Shown one piece after another: positions 51,949 through 60,685 of a stretch of DNA of 64,000 bases. A program made the translations under genes and the position numbers. A model generated the notes under the pieces. It saw only the letters and a list, made by a program, of their open reading frames with translations, ran no database searches and was not told the origin of the DNA. The stretch's first letter is position 1; every line of letters begins with the position of its first letter. Source of the stretch: JACJVV01 sp964581515 (GTDB taxonomy: Archaea; Nanobdellota; Nanobdellia; Woesearchaeales; JACJVV01); the NCBI GenBank assembly GCA_964581515.1, contig CAZOOV010000010.1:50247-114246 (forward strand), written 5' to 3'.

Positions 51949-52063
51949 AGCGGAGTGGAGCAGCCAGGAGTGCTCGTAGGGCTCATAAGCCCTTCTCGCA
52001 CGATAGGTATTCCTATCAGGCAGAGATACCCTGAGGTCAGAGGTTCAAATCCTCTCTCCGCTA
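51949..52063 (+). tRNA. Initiator tRNA-Met(CAU) with anticodon-loop intron
   Basis: Acceptor AGCGGAG (51949-51955) pairs with CTCCGCT (52056-52062), then A73. D-arm GAGCAGCCAGGAGTGCTC. Anticodon stem TAGGG pairs with CCCTG, with G29-31 and C39-41, the three G-C pairs of initiators; loop CTCATA holds anticodon CAT (51984-51986). T-arm AGAGG-TTCAAAT-CCTCT is uninterrupted, unlike the two other tRNAs here. A1-T72 acceptor start fits archaeal initiators. CCA not encoded; T7 terminator follows. Confidence 0.92.
51988..52027 (+). other. Intron of initiator tRNA-Met
   Basis: 40-nt insertion after position 37 (or 38; an A on each side makes the boundary ambiguous). It contains a GATAGG-TATT-CCTATC hairpin. 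Removal gives a canonical initiator anticodon loop CTCATAA. Confidence 0.82.
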
Positions 52064-52097
52064 CTTTTTTTATACAAAATTATCAGGCTGGTCTATA

Positions 52098-52691
52098 ATG
52101 CAAATCAGTAATCTGAAGAAAGTTTTTGGTTCTAACGCAAAATCACAAGAGATGTTACTTCTTTTGAAAGGTCTGAAAGATGTTGTTAGGCATGGCTATT
52201 ATGATAATGAGTTCATTGCTGTAGATAGATTTTGCAAAGATAAAGATATTTTTATTGTCAAGTCTGATTTTAAGATAGTGATTTCAGACAAAGGACAATA
52301 TTCTAATAAAGGTGTTAAGACATCTGTTTCAGATCCTAATGGAATGCATTTTGTATATATGTCTTTTAATAAAGATAAGGCTGAGCTTGCAAAGGTGTTT
52401 GAAGATACACAGAATCATAAAGAATTGGGATTGCTTTTAGGCTATCCAGAATGCTGCGTTGATTTTTTCTGTGTAAATTTTAGTGAAGAGAATGTTGATC
52501 TGCAACATGAAGTTGTTAGTAGTCCTTATACTAATCTTACTAGGAGAGGAGATGATTATGTCATATTGAGTCATTTTCCTTGTTCTTCTAAATGTAATGA
52601 GAGTATAGGGCTTGCAAAGAAATATTTTGACTGTGTTAAGGAGTTTGATCCTGAACATGCAGATGAATTGATGAAGAATCTTTCTGAGTGA
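52098..52691 (+). CDS. DUF483-like protein
   Basis: 197 residues. The motif LLLGYPECCVDFFCVNF (residues ~112-128) and a later HFPCSSKCNESI (~158) are those of the DUF483 family, found mainly in archaea and of unknown function. The two CC/C-x-C motifs suggest metal or iron-sulfur binding. Directly after initiator tRNA-Met, on the same strand; no operon partner. No signal peptide or membrane segment. Confidence 0.8.
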   Translation: MQISNLKKVFGSNAKSQEMLLLLKGLKDVVRHGYYDNEFIAVDRFCKDKDIFIVKSDFKIVISDKGQYSNKGVKTSVSDPNGMHFVYMSFNKDKAELAKVFEDTQNHKELGLLLGYPECCVDFFCVNFSEENVDLQHEVVSSPYTNLTRRGDDYVILSHFPCSSKCNESIGLAKKYFDCVKEFDPEHADELMKNLSE

Positions 52692-52787
52692 TGAGTGTGT
52701 TTGATTAGAATTGTAGAATTGATTAGAATAAATTATTACTTTATAATTTGATATTTTTGTAATCTGAAACTTTTACAAGTAGAATTT

Positions 52788-54062
52788 TTATAGTCTAAAG
52801 TCACTTCTTGGTCTGACTCTAACACGTCTTCTTGATGCGTAACCAGAAGAAGGTGTAGGTATTGTCATCCCTTCTGAAACTTGGAAGATTTGATCAAGAG
52901 CTTCTATTTGCTCTCTTATTCTTCTATTAGAATATGTGTCTCCTTCCATTGCTTTACCATATGCTTCTTTATATGGAGCAAGTGCTATTTTCATTGTAAG
53001 GGTGCCATCTTCTATGCTAGGTCTTGTAGAGAATTCTACAGCAATCCTGTTGCTAAGTTCATCAATCTTATCTTTAAGAACAAGTTTTTCATCATTTGCT
53101 TCTCTTTGAGTTCCAAGACCTGATTTTTCATATGTGACTGCTGCTTCAATATCAGTAGGTTTGTATACAGGATTGACATGAAATTCTCCGTTTTCGAAGT
53201 ATGCTATCATTTTAGTGCCAAAATCATTGCTTTCTTGGCTTAGTCCACCAAATAAAGAAAATGTAGGTCTTGATTCGTCTCTGTATCCGAACAGGCCAAA
53301 TTTATCTTGACCAAGATAGAATATATCACCTTTTAGGCCTACTTCAATCAATGCACCTGATGGAAGTTTTGCTTGATATGACGCTTTTATCTGTGGCGCT
53401 CTGAAAATCTCGATAGGATTAAGATAATCATTACTAGGTCCTACTTCAATATTTGTTTTTCTTTCTACATCAAATGCAGCAGTCATTGGATCATTCCTAA
53501 TATATCTCATCAGAACTTCTGTAATTTCACTCTTATGATCTTCAACAAATTTGTCTGCTTTTGGCTTGAATAATGCAAGATCAAGAGCGTTATATAATTT
53601 TACACCTTTATTCACTTGTTGTGAAACTGTACTGCCGATTGATTCATCATCTAAGATGTATTCTATATCAAATCTTAATTTTGAATCATTTCTTTCTTCT
53701 TTTGATCTTGACTCAACTTTTAATTTTAACACATGCTCTTTTCCTTCGAATTCGAATGCTACTACATAGCTGAAATTAGGTTTCTCAGTTATTACATGCA
53801 ATGCTTTGAAGTCAACATCAGCAAACCTTTGACCAAATGTCGGACTTACTTGATAATTCTGAAGATAAGACTCAATATTGTTAGTGCTTCTGCCTCTTCT
53901 TGATTCAATTATATCTTTTGCTAATGGTTCAACAGCTTTTTCCATTAATCTATCAAGACCACCAAAGAAAACAGTGTTGATAACATGATATAAGATATTT
54001 TTCTCAACAAAATAATCAATATCTAAATCTTTTAATTCTTGAACTATTTCTCTACTTCCCAT
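52788..54062 (-). CDS. Unknown soluble protein
   Basis: 424 residues, not recognised. A helical N-terminal ~75 residues are followed by a long beta-rich middle (residues ~85-330 with repeated strands such as YVVAFEFEGKEHVLKLKVE and SGALIEVGLKGDIFYLG), a helical region and a strongly basic tail (YASRRRVRVRPRSD). The basic end hints at nucleic acid or membrane-surface contact. The TATA box TTTATAAAA (about 54085-54093) is ~27 nt before the ATG, supporting this start. Divergent from the Lys/Gln-rich gene, with a palindrome-rich spacer. Confidence 0.55.
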   Translation of the reverse strand: MGSREIVQELKDLDIDYFVEKNILYHVINTVFFGGLDRLMEKAVEPLAKDIIESRRGRSTNNIESYLQNYQVSPTFGQRFADVDFKALHVITEKPNFSYVVAFEFEGKEHVLKLKVESRSKEERNDSKLRFDIEYILDDESIGSTVSQQVNKGVKLYNALDLALFKPKADKFVEDHKSEITEVLMRYIRNDPMTAAFDVERKTNIEVGPSNDYLNPIEIFRAPQIKASYQAKLPSGALIEVGLKGDIFYLGQDKFGLFGYRDESRPTFSLFGGLSQESNDFGTKMIAYFENGEFHVNPVYKPTDIEAAVTYEKSGLGTQREANDEKLVLKDKIDELSNRIAVEFSTRPSIEDGTLTMKIALAPYKEAYGKAMEGDTYSNRRIREQIEALDQIFQVSEGMTIPTPSSGYASRRRVRVRPRSDFRL

Positions 54063-54131
54063 ACATAATGTAGTTGAATATTATTTTATAAACCTTTTGT
54101 CTGTTATTACTGTGTTGTGGGCATATATTGT

Positions 54132-54218
54132 AGTGAAAAGCACTAAATGATGTTTATGATTTTCTAACGAAAACCACTGAACGAAGTTCATAGTTTTCTA
54201 ACGAAAACTATATAAATC
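54132..54218. promoter_or_regulatory. Run of four short palindromes in a divergent promoter region
   Basis: AGTG/CACT (54132-54144), TTTTC-TAAC-GAAAA (54160-54173), TGAAC-GAA-GTTCA (54178-54190) and ATAGTTTTC-TAAC-GAAAACTAT (54190-54211) follow one another. The TTTTCTAACGAAAA core occurs twice, ~34 bp apart. The last palindrome overlaps the TATA box ACTATATAAAT of the rightward gene. This looks like an operator with two or more sites for a dimeric regulator. Confidence 0.5.
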
Positions 54219-54325
54219 TCCAGTATAGATTATTGGTATACTGGTATAGTTGATGAGTTAATAGCTTGAACTCATAACAATTATTTATTCAATTATTAAT
54301 TGTACTAGTGTGGTGATGGATGTAA

Positions 54326-55312
54326 ATGCAAATGCTTAGAAAGTCGTCTAAAGATGAGATTTCTCTAAAATCAGTAGTATCTATGATGAAAGATATGGAA
54401 AAGCGTCTTGAACTCATGGAACATGAATTATGGAATCTGAAGTTCTCTTTAACTGAGATGACACAAGGAAAAGCAAAACATTTTCTTAATCCAACTTCTG
54501 ATACACATTCATTAAAGCATAATATTGATGCAAAGGTTCCAAAGACTGATGTCGAAAAAGAAAAAGTGGAGCATGAAGAACCTTTTGAGGATCATCTTAA
54601 AGAGGCAAGAAGTTTCATAAAGAATATGGTTGAACATGACATTAAAGATGTGCAAGATCAACTTCAAATGAGATCAGAGGCTTTCACACAATTTATGCCA
54701 CATATTGAAGATGTTCCAGCAAGTAAAACATTTTCACAGAAATTTCTTACTTCTCTTGATTCAGAGAATCTTTTTAACTTGTTTAAATCAGAACCTGTTA
54801 AGAAAAATGGAGAGCTTGATAATTATCTAATGGATCTTACTCCAGACATGAAAGTGAGAAGAGTGTCTCTTTCTATAAAATATGGTAATTCTAATCCTAA
54901 AATAAAAAATAATCTGAATAAGTCTAAAATTAAGAAAACTAAGGGAATTAAGGGAACAGTTAAGAAACAATCAGTGAAGACAATTACAATTAAACAGACA
55001 AAACAGAAGAAGCAAAAAAAACAGGTCAAGCAAAAAAAACAGACTAAGCAAAGGATAGTTCTGAAGAAAGCTTCAAAAGGAAAAGAATTTATTTTATCAA
55101 GAGGAAAAAAAGCAAAGGACCTTAAAGAACTTTACAATCTTCTTATGAAAGCAACTGATAAGACATATGCAAAACATGTGACTTCAAAGAAGAATGCTTT
55201 TTCAGATTGGACTGGTGATGTCCTTGGATACAAAAGGCTTGCTGGACTAATTAAACTTACAAGATCTAAAAAAGAGCTTACAGGCCTTCTTAAGAAGACG
55301 CTTTCATCATGA
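54326..55312 (+). CDS. Lys/Gln-rich protein with DUF5752-like C-terminal domain
   Basis: 328 residues. The N-terminal ~60 residues are a coiled coil (MMKDMEKRLELMEHELWNLK). Residues ~195-250 are a low-complexity Lys/Gln tract with the repeated unit KQTKQKKQ. The C-terminal ~75 residues (FILSRGKKAKDLKELYNLL... SDWTGDVLGYKRLAGL) resemble a small helical domain seen in DUF5752-type proteins. It overlaps the next gene by 4 nt (ATGA), so it is coupled to a transglutaminase-like protein. No signal peptide. Confidence 0.6.
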   Translation: MQMLRKSSKDEISLKSVVSMMKDMEKRLELMEHELWNLKFSLTEMTQGKAKHFLNPTSDTHSLKHNIDAKVPKTDVEKEKVEHEEPFEDHLKEARSFIKNMVEHDIKDVQDQLQMRSEAFTQFMPHIEDVPASKTFSQKFLTSLDSENLFNLFKSEPVKKNGELDNYLMDLTPDMKVRRVSLSIKYGNSNPKIKNNLNKSKIKKTKGIKGTVKKQSVKTITIKQTKQKKQKKQVKQKKQTKQRIVLKKASKGKEFILSRGKKAKDLKELYNLLMKATDKTYAKHVTSKKNAFSDWTGDVLGYKRLAGLIKLTRSKKELTGLLKKTLSS

Positions 55313-57339
55313 TGAATTCATCAAAGCCATTATATCCATATTCTTTTACAATTGTTCTAGTAGTATTCTTAGCTATTTTTACGATTTATATGCCTAATGT
55401 AAATGCTTCTGAATGGAATGTCGTTAGTGATCAAGTTATTGTGGATATGAACATATCAGGAAAGATAAATATTAAGAATCCTGATAATGTTGATTTTATA
55501 GAGGTTAATCTTAATTATTTCCCAAAAGATACAGATAATCAGGATATAAGATATAAGGAAGTTTTTCCAACATATGCTGTAGAGGATGAATCTGATGAAA
55601 GGGTTTATTTTTTGTTTGATGATCTTCGTAGTGATGAAATTAGTTATGGGGTTATAAGCAAGGTTGTAAAACGTCAAGAAATTAAAGAGATTAGCCAAAA
55701 AATTTCTTTTCCTAGAAGCTCTTATCCAAAGGATGTTGAAATTTATCTTCTTCCTACAGATACAATTGATTCAAATCATACAACTGTAATATCTAAAGCA
55801 AGAGAGATAGCTGGTGATGAAGATGATACATATATGGTAGTAAGTAAGATAGCACAATGGGTGAGTAGAAATATACATTATAGTTTGTCGACAAAATCAG
55901 TCGAAGCTTCACTTGCTGCTTCTTGGGTATTAGAAGAACAGAAAGGTGTTTGTGATGAGTTGACTAATCTTTTTATTGCTATGCTTAGGTCTGTTGGTAT
56001 TCCTGCTAGGTTTGTATCTGGTATCTCTTACACATCTGCTCAATATATTGAAAATGCTTGGGGTCCGCATGGGTGGGCTGAAGTATATTTTGAGGGAGTT
56101 GGATGGGTACCATACGATGTGACATATCAACAATATGGATATGTCGATCCTACTCATATTATCTTGAGCTATTCTGTTGATGCAAATGAAGATAGTACAA
56201 ATTATAGGTGGAAAGAGTCAGGATCAAAGATAACTGTCTTTCCAATTGCAGTTGAGACATTCAATAATCAGAGTAGTGGTTTTATTGATGAAGGTTTAGG
56301 GCTTGATGTTGGGGTTTTTGCAACTGAAACAGGAATTGGATCATATAACCTTGTTGAAGTAACACTTACAAACATAAAGAACAGTTATACTACTCCTTTA
56401 GTCTATCTTGGGAATATACAAAGTGTTGAGATTATTGATGAGAATCCTCAATCAGTAATATTGAGACCTTATGAACAAAAGAAAATATATTGGACTGTGA
56501 AGACATATTCTAATATGGATAAAAGTTATATCTATACTATTCCTATTAATGTATATTCTTCATTTGGTACAGAAGCTGGGACAACATTTCAGGTCAATGA
56601 AGATGCACAGATGTACTCTATATCCGATTTTTCGCATATTCTTAATGTAAACCAAGAAGTAGAAGATAATGATATGGTTAATTTCTCATGTACTGCAAAT
56701 TTAGCAAGAGACATTTATGTTGGTGATTCAGGAGATATATTATGTGTTATTGTAAATTCGGGTGAGAAACTTGATAATGTTGTACTTTGTATGAATGATA
56801 ATTGTAGAACTGGTTTTAGTATTGATCAGGGTGAAGAAATTAGAAGAAAATTTACTAATTCTTTTGAAAGATCAGGAGTTGAACTTATGGTTATGACTCT
56901 TAAACATGCAGATTTTGCTAAATATCAAATTGTTAATGCTAATGTACATGATATTACAAATTTAACTTTAGATAATCTAGAATATCCTGAATTTGTAAAA
57001 TATGATGATGAGTTCAATATAAAATTTATTCTTAAAAAAGCATCTAATTCAATTCCTAGAAATGTTGTACTTGAGATAGTTCATCCTTATTTCTCTGAGA
57101 AGATATTACTTGAAGATATTCAAAGTGAAAAGGAAATGATTGTTAGGGTTAGAGGTTCTTCACTTGACCCAGGTTATAATAATATATCATATTATATTAC
57201 TTTTTCTGATGATAAGGGAGATAAATTCTTTATGGAAGACAATATTATTATAAATTTAGAAGAGTTGAATTTTTTTCAGAGACTTAGGCTTGATATGAGA
57301 TCTTTTGTACAATGGGTCAAGGATCTGTTTAGTAAGTAG
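55309..57339 (+). CDS. Secreted/membrane-anchored transglutaminase-like protein
   Basis: 676 residues. Residues ~12-32 are a signal peptide or anchor (SFTIVLVVFLAIFTIYMP). The transglutaminase-like core has Cys in KGVCDELTNLF (~214), His in WGPHGWAEVYF (~254) and Asp in WVPYDVTYQ (~270), a full catalytic triad, with preceding SVGIPARFVSG as in the family. The C-terminal ~370 residues are beta-rich and probably Ig-like. Archaeal members are probably proteases or cross-linking enzymes at the cell surface. Translationally coupled to the Lys/Gln-rich protein. Confidence 0.85.
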   Translation: MMNSSKPLYPYSFTIVLVVFLAIFTIYMPNVNASEWNVVSDQVIVDMNISGKINIKNPDNVDFIEVNLNYFPKDTDNQDIRYKEVFPTYAVEDESDERVYFLFDDLRSDEISYGVISKVVKRQEIKEISQKISFPRSSYPKDVEIYLLPTDTIDSNHTTVISKAREIAGDEDDTYMVVSKIAQWVSRNIHYSLSTKSVEASLAASWVLEEQKGVCDELTNLFIAMLRSVGIPARFVSGISYTSAQYIENAWGPHGWAEVYFEGVGWVPYDVTYQQYGYVDPTHIILSYSVDANEDSTNYRWKESGSKITVFPIAVETFNNQSSGFIDEGLGLDVGVFATETGIGSYNLVEVTLTNIKNSYTTPLVYLGNIQSVEIIDENPQSVILRPYEQKKIYWTVKTYSNMDKSYIYTIPINVYSSFGTEAGTTFQVNEDAQMYSISDFSHILNVNQEVEDNDMVNFSCTANLARDIYVGDSGDILCVIVNSGEKLDNVVLCMNDNCRTGFSIDQGEEIRRKFTNSFERSGVELMVMTLKHADFAKYQIVNANVHDITNLTLDNLEYPEFVKYDDEFNIKFILKKASNSIPRNVVLEIVHPYFSEKILLEDIQSEKEMIVRVRGSSLDPGYNNISYYITFSDDKGDKFFMEDNIIINLEELNFFQRLRLDMRSFVQWVKDLFSK

Positions 57340-57418
57340 TTTAATAAATAAAGTATTAATTCACTGCAAAACCTTTATATATCCATCTGAACTTTTCAAC
57401 TGTATAAGGTGATTAAGT

Positions 57419-58696
57419 ATGTTAGATTTAAAGTTTATCAGGGAAAATCCTGACCAGGTAAAAGAGAATTTAAAGAAAAAGTATCAAGATCATAAGATTA
57501 AGCTAGTAGATAATCTCATTGAGAAAGATAAGGAAGCATTTGGATTGCAAAAAGAAGTTGAACTGCTTCGTGCTAGTAGAAATAAGATCTCAAAAGAGAT
57601 AAATATGCTCAAAAAGGAAGGTAAGGACGCTTCAGAACAGATGAAAGAAGCTAAAGAAATCCCTGAAAAGATAAAGAAGATTGAAGAAAAGCTTGATTCT
57701 CTAAAGGATGAAATTTCTAAGATACAAATGGATATCCCTAATATGATTCATGAATCAGTCCCTATAGGCAAGAATGATGAGGATAACGTTGTAAAAGAAG
57801 TTATAGGAGAACCAAAAAAATTCGATTTTGAAATAAAAAGCCATGTTGAAATAGTTGAAAATCTAGGAATTGCAGATTTTGATACTTCAGCAGAGACTTC
57901 TGGAAATGGTTTTTTCTATCTGAAAGGAGATCTTGCTTTGCTTAATATGGCACTTATTAATTTTGCAAGAGATTACATGGTAAGTCAAGGTTATCAATAT
58001 ATAGAACCACCATTGATGATTCGCGAAAAGATTCTTAACGGTGTATACTCACATGATGAAGTTGATGCTATGGCATATAAAATTGAAGATGAAGATCTTT
58101 ATCTTATTGCAACAAGTGAACATCCTCTTATAGGTATGTTTATAGGAGCGACAATCCCAAAAGATAAATTACCTATGAAAATTACAGGATTCTCAGCATG
58201 TTTTAGAAAAGAAATAGGCAGTCATGGTATTGATGAGAAGGGATTATACAGAACTCATCAATTCAGTAAGCAAGAAATGATTGTTATTTGTGAACCTGAA
58301 GATTCATATAAATATTATGATGAGATGCTAGGTCACAGTAAGACAATCTTCAAGAAGCTGGGAATTCCTTTCAGGGAAAGAGAATGTTGTTCAGGTGATC
58401 TTGCTGATTTAAAAGCAAAATCATGTGATCTAGAAGTTTGGTCTCCTAGAAAAGATGATTATTTTGAAGTTACATCCATGACAAACATGGAGGCTGCTCA
58501 GGCAAGAAGACTTAATATAAAAGTAACAGATGGAAAAGAAAAATATTTTGCACATACACTTAATAATACTGTAATAGCTACATCACGTGCTATGGTTGGA
58601 ATCTTGGAGAATTATCAGAATGAAGACGGTACAGTTGATATTCCAGAAGTTCTTCAACCTTATATGGGTGGAAAGAAGAAAATGGGACCTCAGTAA
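57419..58696 (+). CDS. serS: Seryl-tRNA synthetase
   Basis: 425 residues, the usual (non-methanogenic) SerRS. It charges tRNA-Ser with serine. The N-terminal long antiparallel coiled coil (residues ~30-105) contacts the long variable arm of tRNA-Ser. Motif 2 region FSACFRKEIGSHGIDEKGLYRTHQF and motif 3 region NNTVIATSRAMVGILENYQ are intact. An SD-like GGTGAT lies 6 nt before the ATG. Matches the tRNA-Ser gene at 50.9 kb. Confidence 0.96.
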   Translation: MLDLKFIRENPDQVKENLKKKYQDHKIKLVDNLIEKDKEAFGLQKEVELLRASRNKISKEINMLKKEGKDASEQMKEAKEIPEKIKKIEEKLDSLKDEISKIQMDIPNMIHESVPIGKNDEDNVVKEVIGEPKKFDFEIKSHVEIVENLGIADFDTSAETSGNGFFYLKGDLALLNMALINFARDYMVSQGYQYIEPPLMIREKILNGVYSHDEVDAMAYKIEDEDLYLIATSEHPLIGMFIGATIPKDKLPMKITGFSACFRKEIGSHGIDEKGLYRTHQFSKQEMIVICEPEDSYKYYDEMLGHSKTIFKKLGIPFRERECCSGDLADLKAKSCDLEVWSPRKDDYFEVTSMTNMEAAQARRLNIKVTDGKEKYFAHTLNNTVIATSRAMVGILENYQNEDGTVDIPEVLQPYMGGKKKMGPQ

Positions 58697-58807
58697 TCTT
58701 AATAATTTTCATTGAAGCTTTAAATAAAATTGAAATTTTAGATAGTAGTGAAGTTTTAGATAAGATAGTTGTAAGGAATTATAAAAAAGAGATGGATGAA
58801 TTATAAA

Positions 58808-59290
58808 ATGGATATAGCTTTGATTCTACAATATATTATAGTTGGAGTGATAGTTTATTCTGGTCTTTTTGTTGGAAAAATACTTTCTTTAATTTCTCCT
58901 GAAGAAGTAAGACCTGGTAAGAAATATCTTATACTACTTCAAAAGGTCGTATTTCTGGCACTTCTTTTGACTTTTGCTTTTATGATTAATGTTTTTATGG
59001 TTAAAGTAGTAGTAATCTTTGTTTTAGGATATTTTTTATTTATTATGAAAAGAAATACTCTTTACAAAGGAAATAATTATTATCTGATATATACAGCTAT
59101 TGCTATATTTTTAGGATTTACAAATTGGTCTAATATAATCTATCCTGCATTTCTTGCATTTATTCTTGGTATACCAACTATGATATTGAATAATGGCAAG
59201 AAGATGAATGTGTATGTTAAACTATTGATTATTTTCTTTTTATTCTATATAATATCTTTTATGAGTTATAATAATAATTTTTTATTATAA
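58808..59290 (+). CDS. Small multi-pass membrane protein
   Basis: 160 residues, with about five membrane helices and few charged residues, ending without a polar tail. It resembles small membrane proteins near signal peptidase or DedA-type genes only by composition; no family can be named. The ATG at 58808 (MDIALIL) is ~26 nt from the TATA-like ATTATAAAA at 58778-58786; an ATG at 58796 is an alternative. Confidence 0.5.
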   Translation: MDIALILQYIIVGVIVYSGLFVGKILSLISPEEVRPGKKYLILLQKVVFLALLLTFAFMINVFMVKVVVIFVLGYFLFIMKRNTLYKGNNYYLIYTAIAIFLGFTNWSNIIYPAFLAFILGIPTMILNNGKKMNVYVKLLIIFFLFYIISFMSYNNNFLL

Positions 59291-59380
59291 TTTTTTTGTT
59301 ATAATTATCCTATTATAATTTATGGTTTAATTCTAATAAAGAATAGTTTAATAAATTAATAGTTTAAAGAATTAATACAA

Positions 59381-59788
59381 TTAAAGAAAGAATAATACAA
59401 CTAATGGAATAATTAATCCTAAGAATATACCTACACTTATTTGTAGTAAAGTATGGGTTAAACTTCTTGTATTGTATTTTCCCTTGCTGATTTTTCTTAT
59501 ACTGTCTGAATTGCTTCTAATAGCACCTCTTATAACCATAAGATCACGTAAGATAAGTATCCATATTGCAAGACTTAATAGAAAAGCAGTGGTGAAACCT
59601 TCTATTAGAAATATTGAAAATGCTAATGATGTTACAAAAGCAGAGTGTGATGAAGGCATGCCACCATATCTAAAACATTTTTTGATATTAAAGTTTTTAT
59701 TTCTTATTGAATCAATAATTATCTTTAGTACTTCAGAAAATATCCAAGCAATTGATACCATTATGAAAATTTTTGTTGTATTATCCAT
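59381..59788 (-). CDS. Divergent PAP2-family membrane phosphatase-like protein (DUF212 type)
   Basis: 135 residues with four membrane helices. The GGMPSSHSAFVTSL segment (residues ~42-55) matches the PAP2/acid phosphatase catalytic PSGH-like motif in its DUF212 form, and LRDLMVIRGAIR is the second conserved motif. Such proteins act on lipid phosphates or polyprenyl pyrophosphates, though activity is not proven for DUF212. The last gene of a leftward operon, with 1 nt between it and the KaiC-like gene upstream. Confidence 0.8.
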   Translation of the reverse strand: MDNTTKIFIMVSIAWIFSEVLKIIIDSIRNKNFNIKKCFRYGGMPSSHSAFVTSLAFSIFLIEGFTTAFLLSLAIWILILRDLMVIRGAIRSNSDSIRKISKGKYNTRSLTHTLLQISVGIFLGLIIPLVVLFFL

Positions 59789-59789
59789 C

Positions 59790-60650
59790 TTAGTTAAGAG
59801 AATCTATTATATCTATGCCTTTCTCATCAATTTGATATAGCACTGCTTTTGTCAGATGTTTTGTGCCTCTCATTTTATATATCTCAATGAATCTTTTTCT
59901 TTCACTACCTATATCTGGATGCGTATAATACATCTGTGTGATTGAATCTGTTTCAAACAGTGTAGATAATGTTTCTTTACTAATCTCATTTCCTGTTACT
60001 GGTGTATATTCATTAGTAAGAATTGTTGTAACACCCCATTTCTTTAGTAATTTGAAAAAACCAGTCAATTGTTCTCGTTTTCCAAACTCGCTTGAACTAA
60101 GCAGAAGAAATGTAGATATTGAATCTATCACTAATCTTTTTGCTTTTGATTTACTCATTAGATTGTCTAATAATCCTCCTCCTTCATTAAGGATCTTCAT
60201 AAGCTGTTCTGGTGTATACTCAACGAATTGGAATTTCTCTTCTTCTTCTAATCTCTTAAGGTCCCAACCCATAGATTTGACATTTTCAAATACACTTTCT
60301 TTTCTTTCATCAAATGAGATATATATACCTGGTTCATTGAATAACATTATTCCGTTGATAACGAATTCAATAGCGAAAACAGTCTTTCCTGTACCAGGAC
60401 CACCAGATAATAAGTTAACACTACCTTTTTTGAAGCCCCCTTGAATCATTTGATCAAATCCTCTTATTCCTGTTGGTATTCTACTTGGATCATAACCTCG
60501 TCTTAAGGTGGATTCCCCTACTTTTTTGTAATTATTCATAACTGGTTGAGAATTTCTTTGATTATTGTTTAGATTTGGAGCTACATGTGTTGAACGTGTA
60601 GAATTAGATCTATTCTTTATATTATTCAGTCTATCAAATGGTGAAGGCAT
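59790..60650 (-). CDS. KaiC-like (RecA-fold) ATPase, archaellum FlaH-like
   Basis: 286 residues. An Asn/Ser-rich disordered N-terminus (~1-45) is followed by a KaiC domain: RIPTGIRGFDQMIQGGFKKG, Walker A GGPGTGKT (83-90), ISFDERKES and Walker B LVIDSISTFLLL. Single KaiC-domain proteins beside secretion ATPases and GspF-like proteins act in archaeal pilus and archaellum assembly (FlaH), where they bind ATP and regulate the motor ATPase. Here it follows the two GspF-like genes in the same operon. Order differs from flaHIJ, so a pilus role is as likely. Confidence 0.85.
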   Translation of the reverse strand: MPSPFDRLNNIKNRSNSTRSTHVAPNLNNNQRNSQPVMNNYKKVGESTLRRGYDPSRIPTGIRGFDQMIQGGFKKGSVNLLSGGPGTGKTVFAIEFVINGIMLFNEPGIYISFDERKESVFENVKSMGWDLKRLEEEEKFQFVEYTPEQLMKILNEGGGLLDNLMSKSKAKRLVIDSISTFLLLSSSEFGKREQLTGFFKLLKKWGVTTILTNEYTPVTGNEISKETLSTLFETDSITQMYYTHPDIGSERKRFIEIYKMRGTKHLTKAVLYQIDEKGIDIIDSLN

Positions 60651-60685
60651 GTTCTAACATTTGATTTCTTTCTATTTAAATGTTT

